Part shown: positions 1 through 5,830 of the stretch, in pieces
Position numbering within the stretch: position 1 is the stretch's first letter
Layout: every line of letters begins with the position of its first letter
Origin: JABDII01 sp041576235
GTDB taxonomy: Bacteria; Gemmatimonadota; Gemmatimonadetes; Gemmatimonadales; GWC2-71-9
Reading direction: 5' to 3'
Length of the DNA: 6,383 bases
Assembly (NCBI GenBank): GCA_041576235.1
Contig: JBFGLJ010000156.1
Location: 1-6,383, forward strand
Position numbers and translations under genes: made by a program
The notes under the pieces: generated by a model
Told to the model about the DNA's origin: nothing
The model's database searches: none
What the model saw: the letters and a program-made list of their open reading frames with translations, nothing else

Positions 1-11
1 CCTGCCCCGCG

Positions 12-773
12 TCACCACCGGCGGCGCCGCCGCCGACGCGGGCGTCTCTGGTGGGTGTGCTGCGCGATCAAGGTGGGGTTTCGGAACATCACGATGAGCC
101 CCGCGCCGGCTGCGAACCCGCCCACATGGGCCCAGAATGCGACCCCACCACCATCGCCCGCCAGCGAGGGAATGCCCCCGAGGAGTTGCAGCAGGAACCA
201 ATAGCCCAGCATCACGAAGGCGGGCACGGCGATCGTGGTCACGAAGAACCCAAGAAACACCAGCATGTGAACCCGGACCCGGGGATAAAGCACAATGTAC
301 GCGCCCATCACGCCGCCGATGGCGCCGGACGCGCCGACCATCGGGATCCGGCTCGCGGGGTTCACCGCAACTTGAAGGGCAGCGGCGGCCAAACCGCAGA
401 GGACGTAGAAGACGACGAATCGGATGTGTCCCATCGAGTCCTCGACGTTGTTTCCGAAGACCCAGAGAAACCACATGTTGCCGATCAGGTGAAACCAACC
501 GCCGTGGAGGAACATGGAGGACACCGGCGTCAGCCAGGTGTCGCTCCCTCCTAGCACACAACTGGCGCGCGGCCCGAGGGGAACCCGGGTGCCGGCGGGC
601 ACGTGGCCCAGGAGCTCGCCCGGGATGAGGCCGAGTTCGCAGACCGAGCGAGTCAGACCGGGTTCGCTGCCCAGCCCCTGAATGAAGATCCACACCAGCA
701 CGTTCGCCCCGATGATCCCTACCGTGACGAACGGGGTGAGAATGGTGTCGTTCTCGTCCTTGTATGGGAACAT
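12..773 (-). CDS. Rhomboid family intramembrane serine protease
   Basis: A 253-residue integral membrane protease that should cleave transmembrane substrates within the inner membrane; the substrate cannot be told. The GASGA motif places the nucleophile at Ser149 and the AHVGGF motif places the catalytic partner at His216. The segment around His95 and Asn99 (HLIGN) matches the HxxxN motif of the second helix that supports the oxyanion hole. Hydrophobic stretches at about 14-32, 92-109, 117-137, 145-163, 169-198 and 212-230 give the usual six-helix core, with a long loop (about 34-85) after helix 1. The N-terminus (MFPYKDEN) is typical of bacterial rhomboids and supports this ATG. No Shine-Dalgarno precedes it; a CTATCTTG box lies only 4 bases upstream. 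The C-terminus is odd: RRP, then seven Arg and a final Trp, predicted to be cytoplasmic. The gene is divergent from dnaK. The family is certain; the physiological role is not. Confidence 0.95.
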   Translation of the reverse strand: MFPYKDENDTILTPFVTVGIIGANVLVWIFIQGLGSEPGLTRSVCELGLIPGELLGHVPAGTRVPLGPRASCVLGGSDTWLTPVSSMFLHGGWFHLIGNMWFLWVFGNNVEDSMGHIRFVVFYVLCGLAAAALQVAVNPASRIPMVGASGAIGGVMGAYIVLYPRVRVHMLVFLGFFVTTIAVPAFVMLGYWFLLQLLGGIPSLAGDGGGVAFWAHVGGFAAGAGLIVMFRNPTLIAQHTHQRRPRRRRRRRW

Positions 774-777
774 CCAT

Positions 778-785
778 CAAGATAG
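778..785 (-). promoter_or_regulatory. Candidate -10 box of the rhomboid gene, likely leaderless
   Basis: On the minus strand CTATCTTG ends 4 bases before the rhomboid ATG. If TATCTT (784-779) is the -10 hexamer, transcription would start at or within a base or two of the A of the ATG. That fits the lack of any Shine-Dalgarno sequence. No clear -35 element is seen at 16-18 bases upstream. The same octamer occurs before dnaK and before the exchanger gene. The promoter role is inferred from position and recurrence only. Confidence 0.4.
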
Positions 786-829
786 TCGGCGCCCTCCCCC
801 GCTTGGCTAGGGCACCCGGGCCACCCGTA

Positions 830-846
830 TCTGCCAAAAAGGCAGA
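830..846. repeat. Perfect 6-bp inverted repeat with A5 loop in the divergent intergenic region
   Basis: TCTGCC-AAAAA-GGCAGA forms a perfect 6-bp stem with a five-base A loop, about 57 bases upstream of the rhomboid start and 140 upstream of dnaK. On the minus strand it carries TTTTGGCA, which recurs on the plus strand at 945-952 near dnaK. It is too short for a confident terminator and could be an operator for either divergent gene. The rest of 786-921 shows nothing I recognise. Confidence 0.35.
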
Positions 847-921
847 GAATCCCGGTATATGGCTTGCACTTGGGGCTGGTGGCACGTCTGGATGTTCCTG
901 CCGGGGCGAGGGTGCTCGCCC

Positions 922-953
922 TTGGCAAAACCATCTATCTTGTATTTTGGCAA
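922..953. promoter_or_regulatory. Operator-like imperfect inverted repeat upstream of dnaK
   Basis: TTGGCAAAA (922-930) and TTTTGGCAA (945-953) form an inverted repeat matching at 8 of 9 positions per arm around a 14-base centre. TTGGCAA is also a direct repeat (922-928 and 947-953, a 25-base step). The candidate -10 box CTATCTTG (935-942) lies in the middle, so a protein bound to both arms would cover the core promoter. It does not match the CIRCE consensus (TTAGCACTC-N9-GAGTGCTAA) of HrcA. The operator role is inferred. Confidence 0.35.
935..942 (+). promoter_or_regulatory. Candidate -10 box of dnaK
   Basis: CTATCTTG ends 44 bases before the dnaK ATG, in the only AT-rich patch of the upstream region. 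The same octamer stands before two other genes in this window. No good -35 hexamer lies at 16-18 bases (TTGGCA at 922-927 is too close). No CTTGAAA/CCCCAT sigma-32 pair was recognised. An initiation site near 947-950 would leave a leader of about 40 bases that includes the Shine-Dalgarno. Confidence 0.4.
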
Positions 954-974
954 TTAGTTACCGCGGTTCCGGGT

Positions 975-982
975 AAAGGAGA
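975..982 (+). promoter_or_regulatory. Ribosome binding site that fixes the dnaK start
   Basis: AAAGGAGA lies 4 bases upstream of the ATG at 987, with GGAG at 978-981. It selects this ATG over the in-frame TTG at 864, whose extra 41 residues do not resemble any Hsp70 N-terminus. Confidence 0.85.
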
Positions 983-986
983 CGGC

Positions 987-2906
987 ATGGCAGCGAGCAA
1001 GATTATCGGCATCGACCTGGGCACCACCAATTCCGTGGTGGCAGTGATGGAGGGCGGCGATCCGGTGGTCATCCCCAACGCCGAGGGAGGGCGCACGACC
1101 CCGTCGGTGGTGGCGTTCACCAAGGACGGCGAGCGTCTGGTGGGCCAGGTCGCCAAGCGGCAGGCCGTGACCAACCCCAAGCAAACCGTCTTTTCCATCA
1201 AGCGGTTCATGGGCCGCCGGATGAATGAGATCAGCGAGGAGAAGAAGCTCGTTCCCTACGGGGTGATCGAGGGGAAGAACGGCTTGGCCACGGTCGAGAT
1301 TCAGGGCAAGAAGTACACCCCGCCCGAGATCTCGGCGATGATCCTTCAGAAGATGAAGCAGACGGCCGAGGATTATCTGGGCACGACGGTCACCGCGGCG
1401 GTGATTACCGTACCCGCCTACTTCAACGACTCGCAGCGGCAAGCCACGAAGGACGCGGGCAAGATCGCGGGGCTCGATGTCAAGCGCATCATCAACGAGC
1501 CCACCGCGGCCGCGTTGGCATACGGCCTCGAGAAGAAGAAGGACGAGAAGATCGCGGTTTTCGATCTGGGCGGTGGCACGTACGACATCTCGATCCTGGA
1601 GTTGGCCGAGGGTGTCTTCGAGGTCAAGAGCACCAACGGCGACACCCATCTGGGCGGGGACGACTTCGACCAGCGGGTGATCAACTGGATGGTGGCGGAA
1701 TTCAAGAAGGATCAAGCCATCGACTTGTCGAAGGATCCAATGGCGCTGCAGCGGCTGAAGGAAGCCGCCGAGAAGGCCAAGATGGAGCTCTCCAGTACCC
1801 AGCAGACGGACATCAACCTGCCGTTCATCACCGCGGACCAGGCGGGGCCCAAGCACCTCAACTACTCCCTGACGCGGGCGAAGTTCGAGCAGCTGGTAGA
1901 CGACCTGCTCCAGCGGACGATTCCACCGATGAAGAAGGCGCTGGCGGATGCCGGGCTCGAGCCGAATCAAGTCGACGAGGTCATTCTCGTCGGTGGTTCC
2001 ACCCGGATTCCCAAGATCCAAGAGATCGTCAAGGACTTCTTCGGACGCGAACCCAATCGCTCGGTCAACCCGGACGAGGTCGTTGGGATCGGTGCCGCGA
2101 TTCAGGGCGGTGTCCTCGGTGGTGAAGTGAAGGACGTGCTCCTGCTGGACGTGACCCCGCTGTCCCTCGGCATCGAGACGCTCGGTGGCGTGAGCACCGC
2201 ATTGATCCAACGGAACACCACAATCCCGACCAAAAAGTCCGAAGTGTTCTCGACAGCCGAAGACAACCAGACCACCGTCGAGATTCATGTACTCCAGGGC
2301 GAGCGGCAAATGGCCGTGGACAACCGCACCATCGGGAAATTCCAGCTTACCGGCATCCCACCGGCCCCTCGCGGGATGCCGCAGATCGAGGTGGCATTCG
2401 ACATCGATGCCAACGGGATTCTGCATGTCTCCGCCAAGGACAAGGCGACCAACAAGGAGCAGAAGATCCGGATCGAGGCGTCGAGCGGGCTCAGCGACAG
2501 CGACATCGACAAGATGGTTCACGATGCCGAGTCCCACGCCGCCGATGACAAGGTCCGGCGCGAGTCGATCGAGGCCCGGAACCAGCTCGATGGATTGGTG
2601 TACAAGGTGGAGAAGGACAGCAAGGAATGGATCGATCGTCTTTCTGAGGACGTGAAGTCGCGGCTCGATCAGGCGGTCGAGGACGGAAAGCAGGCGCTCA
2701 AGACCGGTGAGACCGAGGCCATTACCAAGGCCTTGGAGGAACTCAATGCCGCCTATTCGGCCGCGGGCGCCTCGCTGTACCAGACCCAGGCCCAGACCAC
2801 CACCGAGGAGCCGGGTGCGACCGCCGAGGGCGGGGCAGAAGCCGAGGCAACGGCCCAGGACGATGTGGTGGAGGCCGACTACGAGATCGTAGACGACAAG
2901 AAGTAA
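987..2906 (+). CDS. dnaK: Molecular chaperone DnaK (Hsp70)
   Basis: A complete 639-residue DnaK, essentially the length of the E. coli protein (638). This cytosolic ATP-driven chaperone binds exposed hydrophobic segments and works with DnaJ and GrpE. The nucleotide-binding domain shows IDLGTTNS (residues 9-16), the phosphate-2 loop DLGGGTYD (193-200, with the conserved Thr198) and the adenosine motif VGGSTR (335-340). The hydrophobic interdomain linker DVLLLDVTP is at 383-391. The substrate-binding beta domain runs to about 500, followed by the helical lid, a Gln/Thr/Ala/Glu-rich flexible segment (about 599-624) and an acidic tail DDVVEADYEIVDDKK much like that of other bacterial DnaKs. The ATG is chosen for its Shine-Dalgarno and its standard N-terminus (MAASKIIGIDLG). 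No dnaJ, grpE or hrcA is adjacent, so partners must be elsewhere. A hairpin follows the stop. Confidence 0.99.
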   Translation: MAASKIIGIDLGTTNSVVAVMEGGDPVVIPNAEGGRTTPSVVAFTKDGERLVGQVAKRQAVTNPKQTVFSIKRFMGRRMNEISEEKKLVPYGVIEGKNGLATVEIQGKKYTPPEISAMILQKMKQTAEDYLGTTVTAAVITVPAYFNDSQRQATKDAGKIAGLDVKRIINEPTAAALAYGLEKKKDEKIAVFDLGGGTYDISILELAEGVFEVKSTNGDTHLGGDDFDQRVINWMVAEFKKDQAIDLSKDPMALQRLKEAAEKAKMELSSTQQTDINLPFITADQAGPKHLNYSLTRAKFEQLVDDLLQRTIPPMKKALADAGLEPNQVDEVILVGGSTRIPKIQEIVKDFFGREPNRSVNPDEVVGIGAAIQGGVLGGEVKDVLLLDVTPLSLGIETLGGVSTALIQRNTTIPTKKSEVFSTAEDNQTTVEIHVLQGERQMAVDNRTIGKFQLTGIPPAPRGMPQIEVAFDIDANGILHVSAKDKATNKEQKIRIEASSGLSDSDIDKMVHDAESHAADDKVRRESIEARNQLDGLVYKVEKDSKEWIDRLSEDVKSRLDQAVEDGKQALKTGETEAITKALEELNAAYSAAGASLYQTQAQTTTEEPGATAEGGAEAEATAQDDVVEADYEIVDDKK

Positions 2907-2927
2907 GCCTCCCTAGGGGAAGCCGCG

Positions 2928-2962
2928 GCCGGCCGGGGAGACAGCACCGCTCTCCGGCCGGC
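2928..2962 (+). terminator. Hairpin downstream of dnaK, probable terminator
   Basis: The left arm 2928-2941 (GCCGGCCGGGGAGA) pairs with the right arm 2951-2962 (TCTCCGGCCGGC). This gives 12 base pairs with a two-G bulge and a 9-base loop, starting 21 bases after the dnaK stop. There is no following T tract, so it may act as a U-less terminator or as a 3' stabilising stem. Confidence 0.6.
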
Positions 2963-2986
2963 TTGGCCTCCACGGGAGAGGGAACA

Positions 2987-3009
2987 CGCGACCAAAACCT
3001 TTGGCCGCG
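2987..3009. promoter_or_regulatory. 23-bp dyad upstream of degP, operator-like
   Basis: CGCGACCAAA (2987-2996) and TTTGGCCGCG (3000-3009) are inverted repeats matching at 9 of 10 positions around the three bases ACC. The 3-base centre and near-perfect symmetry suit a dimeric DNA-binding protein better than an RNA hairpin. It lies between the dnaK hairpin and the candidate degP -10 sequences. The regulator is unknown and the role is inferred. From about 3031 to 3082 nothing is recognised. Confidence 0.35.
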
Positions 3010-3013
3010 AATC

Positions 3014-3024
3014 TACGTTACATT
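3014..3024 (+). promoter_or_regulatory. Candidate -10 region for degP
   Basis: The AT-rich stretch TACGTTACATT holds two overlapping TAnnTT hexamers (3014-3019 and 3019-3024), the pattern also seen in TATCTT before three other genes. TTGGCC at 3001-3006 resembles a -35 but is too close. If used, the leader would be about 85 bases. A second AT-rich patch nearer the start (3091-3110, including TAACTA and GGATAG) is an alternative. No clear Shine-Dalgarno precedes the ATG at 3117. Confidence 0.25.
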
Positions 3025-3116
3025 AGGAGAAGGCCGGGCGAGCCACCAACGCCGCGTCGGCGTGCCGAGGTCCCCGCCCCCGTTCAAGAGACTAACTACT
3101 TCACGGATAGACAGGT

Positions 3117-4694
3117 ATGTCAGCGCGTTCGCTCAACTGGCTCACATTCGGCTCCCTGATTGCGCTTGCCTTCATTCTCGGCCTCTTCATGGCCGGGATT
3201 CTCGACCTTCCCGCGCCCTCCATCGCCCAACAAGGCGGTTCGACCGGCCGGGCCCCGATCGCCGAAGTCAAGGCGCCGCGGCTGCCGGTCAACAGCACCC
3301 TCACGTCACTCAGCGACGCGTTCGCAGCCGTCGCGGAGGCCGTGCGACCAGCTGTCGTGCTGGTCAAGTCCCAGCGGTCCGAGCGCAATGTCACCCGGGT
3401 CGTCCCGCCTGGTTTCGAGCGATTCTTCGGGCAGCCGCGTGAGAACGAACCGGGTATCGAGGAGGGCCGCGGGTCGGGCTTCGTCGTGTCGAAAGACGGC
3501 TACATCTTGACCAACCATCACGTGATCGACGGGGCAGAGAAGGTCACGGTCCGATTGACCGATCGCCGGGAGTTCGTGGCCGAGATCGTGGGCAGTGACC
3601 CCAATACCGACGTGGCAGTCCTCCGGATCGACGCGAACGACTTGGCCCCCGCAGCGCTGGGCAATAGCGACGAGGCCCGGGTCGGCGAGTGGGTGCTCGC
3701 CATCGGCAATCCGCTGGGAGAGACCCTCACGTTCACGGTCACCAGCGGAATCGTCAGCGCGAAGGGACGCGGACAACTCAACCTGCCCAACAGTCAGAGC
3801 GGCTACGGGATTCAGGACTTCATCCAAACGGACGCGGCGATCAACCCCGGCAACTCGGGCGGTCCGCTGATGAACACGCGCGGCCAGGTGATCGGAATCA
3901 ACACCGCCATCGCAAGCGAGACCGGCTTCAATGTCGGCTATGGGTTCGCCATTCCGATCAACCTCGTTCGCAACGTGATGAACCAGTTGATTACCGAAGG
4001 GCGGGTCAGCCGTGCCGCTCTCCGGGTCCGGATCAGCGAGGTCGATCCCAATGACGCCGCATACGTCGGGTTGCGAGAGATCCGCGGGGTGAAGGTCGAG
4101 TCATTCTCGGACGATACCTCGCCGGCCAAGAAAGCCGGCATCCGCCCCGGGGACATCATCCTGTCGATCGACGGCAAGCAGGTCGACTACGTGGGCCAGT
4201 TGCAGCAGGAGATCGGTTTCCGGCGGCCGGGCGACGTGGTCTCGGTCGAGGTGGCACGGAAGGCCGGCGAGCGGAAGACCTATAAGGTACGGCTCGACAG
4301 TCTGGACGAGGAGTCCGAAGTCACCCTCGCCGACAACGACGAGAATCCCTCCCGCGACGGAAGCGGAGGCACGGTCCTCGAGCGCCTGGGCATCCGGGTG
4401 GCACCCATCACTGCCGATCAGGCCAGAGCCTGGAATCTTCGGAGCGCCGATCAGGGGGTGCTGGTCACCAGCGTCACCCCAGGAGGCCCGTCGTGGAGGC
4501 TCCTGCGCGGTCCGACGAACCTCGGCCGGGATATCATCGTCTCGGTGGAAGACCAACCCGTGAAGACCCAGCAGGACCTGCGCAGCGCGCTCGAACGGCC
4601 AGGACCCGGCGGCATCGTGTCGCTGGGCGTGGTCACGCCGCTCGAAGACGGGAGCGTGCTCCGGCGGGTGGAACGGATCAAGGTCGCGCCGTAA
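3117..4694 (+). CDS. degP: DegP/HtrA-family periplasmic serine protease with two PDZ domains
   Basis: A 525-residue envelope protease/chaperone of the Do (S1C) family, expected to degrade or hold misfolded exported proteins. The N-terminus has a long hydrophobic stretch (about 9-30) followed by APSIAQQ, so it is either a signal peptide cleaved near residue 37 or a membrane anchor. The trypsin-like domain (about 64-295) carries the full triad: His135 in TNHHVID, Asp165 in DPNTDVAVL and Ser247 in NPGNSGGP. PDZ1 covers about 300-395, with KKAGIRPGDIILSIDGKQV as its typical core. A highly acidic linker (about 396-416) leads to PDZ2 (about 420-523), whose RDIIVSVEDQPV is the matching core. Two PDZ domains fit DegP/DegQ/MucD rather than DegS. 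It follows dnaK after a hairpin and a 210-base gap, so it is probably a separate transcription unit. The start is the first in-frame ATG before the hydrophobic segment, despite a weak ribosome site. Confidence 0.95.
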   Translation: MSARSLNWLTFGSLIALAFILGLFMAGILDLPAPSIAQQGGSTGRAPIAEVKAPRLPVNSTLTSLSDAFAAVAEAVRPAVVLVKSQRSERNVTRVVPPGFERFFGQPRENEPGIEEGRGSGFVVSKDGYILTNHHVIDGAEKVTVRLTDRREFVAEIVGSDPNTDVAVLRIDANDLAPAALGNSDEARVGEWVLAIGNPLGETLTFTVTSGIVSAKGRGQLNLPNSQSGYGIQDFIQTDAAINPGNSGGPLMNTRGQVIGINTAIASETGFNVGYGFAIPINLVRNVMNQLITEGRVSRAALRVRISEVDPNDAAYVGLREIRGVKVESFSDDTSPAKKAGIRPGDIILSIDGKQVDYVGQLQQEIGFRRPGDVVSVEVARKAGERKTYKVRLDSLDEESEVTLADNDENPSRDGSGGTVLERLGIRVAPITADQARAWNLRSADQGVLVTSVTPGGPSWRLLRGPTNLGRDIIVSVEDQPVKTQQDLRSALERPGPGGIVSLGVVTPLEDGSVLRRVERIKVAP

Positions 4695-4714
4695 GCGCCG
4701 ACTGCAACATCCAT

Positions 4715-4751
4715 CGACGAAGGGCGGGCCCAGACGGCCCGCCCTTCGTCG
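4715..4751 (+). terminator. Strong hairpin downstream of degP, probable terminator
   Basis: The arms 4715-4730 and 4736-4751 are a perfect 16-bp inverted repeat around the loop CAGAC, starting 20 bases after the degP stop. There is no T tract (GTATACC follows). The stem abuts the upstream region of the exchanger gene, so it insulates that gene from degP readthrough. Confidence 0.75.
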
Positions 4752-4761
4752 TATACCGGTG

Positions 4762-4769
4762 CTATCTTG
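4762..4769 (+). promoter_or_regulatory. Candidate -10 box upstream of the exchanger gene
   Basis: CTATCTTG lies 10 bases after the degP hairpin, 7 bases before an ATG at 4777 and 24 before the exchanger ATG at 4794. With TATCTT as the -10 hexamer, transcription would start at about 4775-4778, close to the ATG at 4777. No Shine-Dalgarno precedes either ATG. The role is inferred from position and recurrence. Confidence 0.4.
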
Positions 4770-4776
4770 GGGCACC

Positions 4777-4797
4777 ATGCTACCCTCTTCCTCATGA
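4777..4797 (+). other. Possible leaderless six-residue leader ORF overlapping the exchanger start
   Basis: ATG CTA CCC TCT TCC TCA TGA encodes MLPSSS and stops. Its TGA overlaps the exchanger ATG as ATGA (4794-4797), the classic translational-coupling arrangement. The downstream ATG has no Shine-Dalgarno, and the leader ATG sits where a transcript from the box at 4762-4769 would begin. So leaderless initiation followed by re-initiation is possible. Such a short unit can arise by chance. Confidence 0.25.
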
Positions 4798-5756
4798 CGG
4801 CGCTCGCCCTCCTCCTCGTCGCCGTGGGGATCGCGCTCCTCACCGCAGGCGGCGAACTGCTGGTGCGCGGCGCGTCGATCATCGCCCGGCGCGCCAAGGT
4901 CAGCCCAGCCGTCATCGGCCTGACGATCGTCGCCATGGGTACGTCACTTCCCGAACTGGCCGCCAGCTTGGCCGCGGCCCTCCGCGGGCATCCCGACGTC
5001 GCGGTGGGCAATGTGGTGGGCAGCAACATCATCAACGTGGCCGTCATTGCGTCGGCCGCCGCCCTGTTGCAACCGCTCCCCGTCTACGCCAAGGCCATCC
5101 GGCTGGAATGGCCGTTCATGTTTCTCGCCAGTTGGGTAGGGTTCCTGTTGGCTCGGGACGGAAACATCGACCGCCTGGAAGGCGGGTTTCTGTTGCTGTC
5201 CCTGCTGCTGTTCAATTGGTACATCGTCCACCTGGCCCAGACCGACAGCACGTCCCCGTTCCTCGATTCCCCAGGAACCGGAGCGGAGGCGGCTCCTGGC
5301 TCCGCGGCCGCCCGGCAGCCGTGGCGACCGATCCTGTTCGTGGTCGTCGGCATCGGGCTCTTGACCCTCGGCGGCAGAGTGCTCGTCGTCGGCGCCATCG
5401 ATCTTGCAACCGCCGCCGGCGTCAGTGAGCGGATCATCGGGCTCACTGTGGTGGCCGTCGGGACGAGCCTGCCCGAGCTCGCGACCACTATTGTGGCCGC
5501 GCGTCGCGGCCAGGCTGAAATGGCTCTGGCCAACGTCATCGGCTCGAACATCTTCAACGTCCTTGGCGTGCTCGGGGTGGTGGCACTGGCCCGGCCCATT
5601 CCGGTGACGGAAGCGATCCTCTCGACCGACATGTGGTGGATGCTTGGCACATCGCTGCTCTTGTTCCCGCTGATGCAGCGGCGGCACAAGGTCGCCAAGA
5701 CCGAGGGCGTGCTGTTGCTCCTGGCGTATGGGTTCTACGTCGTGAGTCTACTGTGA
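4794..5756 (+). CDS. Calcium/sodium antiporter, CaCA superfamily (YrbG type)
   Basis: A 320-residue inner-membrane cation exchanger expected to extrude Ca2+ in exchange for Na+, possibly with K+ as in NCKX-type relatives. The two inverted alpha repeats are plain. Alpha-1 has GTSLPEL (49-55, ion-binding Glu54) and GNVVGSN (72-78). Alpha-2 has GTSLPEL (223-229, Glu228) and ANVIGSN (246-252). About ten hydrophobic segments flank a polar central loop (about 150-178) rich in Ala, Gly and Pro that separates the two homologous halves. Length and ends match the bacterial YrbG group. The ATG at 4794 is preferred because the protein then begins directly with the first helix (MTALALLLVAVG). The in-frame TTG at 4767 overlaps the likely promoter box. 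The gene appears monocistronic, bounded by the degP hairpin upstream and a convergent gene downstream. Exact ion specificity cannot be read from the sequence. Confidence 0.93.
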   Translation: MTALALLLVAVGIALLTAGGELLVRGASIIARRAKVSPAVIGLTIVAMGTSLPELAASLAAALRGHPDVAVGNVVGSNIINVAVIASAAALLQPLPVYAKAIRLEWPFMFLASWVGFLLARDGNIDRLEGGFLLLSLLLFNWYIVHLAQTDSTSPFLDSPGTGAEAAPGSAAARQPWRPILFVVVGIGLLTLGGRVLVVGAIDLATAAGVSERIIGLTVVAVGTSLPELATTIVAARRGQAEMALANVIGSNIFNVLGVLGVVALARPIPVTEAILSTDMWWMLGTSLLLFPLMQRRHKVAKTEGVLLLLAYGFYVVSLL

Positions 5757-5766
5757 GAAGGCAGTG

Positions 5767-5808
5767 GGGAGTCCTGAGTCCTGAGTCGTGAGTCGTCGGT
5801 CATGAGTC
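5767..5808. repeat. Degenerate tandem heptamer repeat (NTGAGTC)x6
   Basis: Six contiguous 7-base units are in register: GGGAGTC, CTGAGTC, CTGAGTC, GTGAGTC, GTCGGTC and ATGAGTC. The array begins 11 bases after the exchanger stop, between two convergent genes. A further GTGAGTC occurs out of register inside the exchanger 3' end (5742-5748). It resembles the short tandem heptanucleotide repeats described from some bacterial intergenic regions. No function is evident. Confidence 0.8.
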
Positions 5809-5812
5809 CAAC

Positions 5813-5824
5813 GGCGCCGGCGCC
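5813..5824. repeat. Perfect 12-bp palindrome in the convergent gap
   Basis: GGCGCCGGCGCC is its own reverse complement and lies just after the heptamer array. It is also two abutting GGCGCC palindromes. It could be a minor stem or simply GC-rich chance; no function is assigned. Confidence 0.4.
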
Positions 5825-5830
5825 TCCCGA

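Noticed and set aside
51..628. Plus-strand open frames (51-554, 137-628) over the rhomboid gene
   Set aside because: They are opposite a well-supported rhomboid and encode low-complexity Arg/His/Gly-rich products.
864..986. A longer DnaK starting at the TTG at 864
   Set aside because: The 41 extra residues do not match Hsp70 N-termini, and the ATG at 987 has a good Shine-Dalgarno and the standard N-terminus.
774..986. CIRCE element or sigma-32 promoter for dnaK
   Set aside because: No TTAGCACTC/GAGTGCTAA pair is present, and CTTGCACTT at 863-871 has no CCCCAT-like partner at the right distance.
954..2537. A 527-codon open frame antisense to dnaK
   Set aside because: Long antisense frames over Hsp70 genes are a known by-product of codon bias in GC-rich DNA. 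The product is low-complexity (Leu, Asp, Arg, His rich), shows no recognisable domain and lies opposite a certain gene.
2981..3020. ECF sigma promoter starting with GGAAC at 2981 upstream of degP
   Set aside because: No fitting -10 element (such as TCTGA or GTC) lies at 15-17 bases; TCTAC at 3012 is too far.
4767..4793. The exchanger starting at the TTG at 4767
   Set aside because: This start overlaps the candidate -10 box and has no ribosome site; the ATG at 4794 starts the first membrane helix as in the family.
5767..5808. CRISPR-like array
   Set aside because: The units are 7 bases and contiguous with no spacers.
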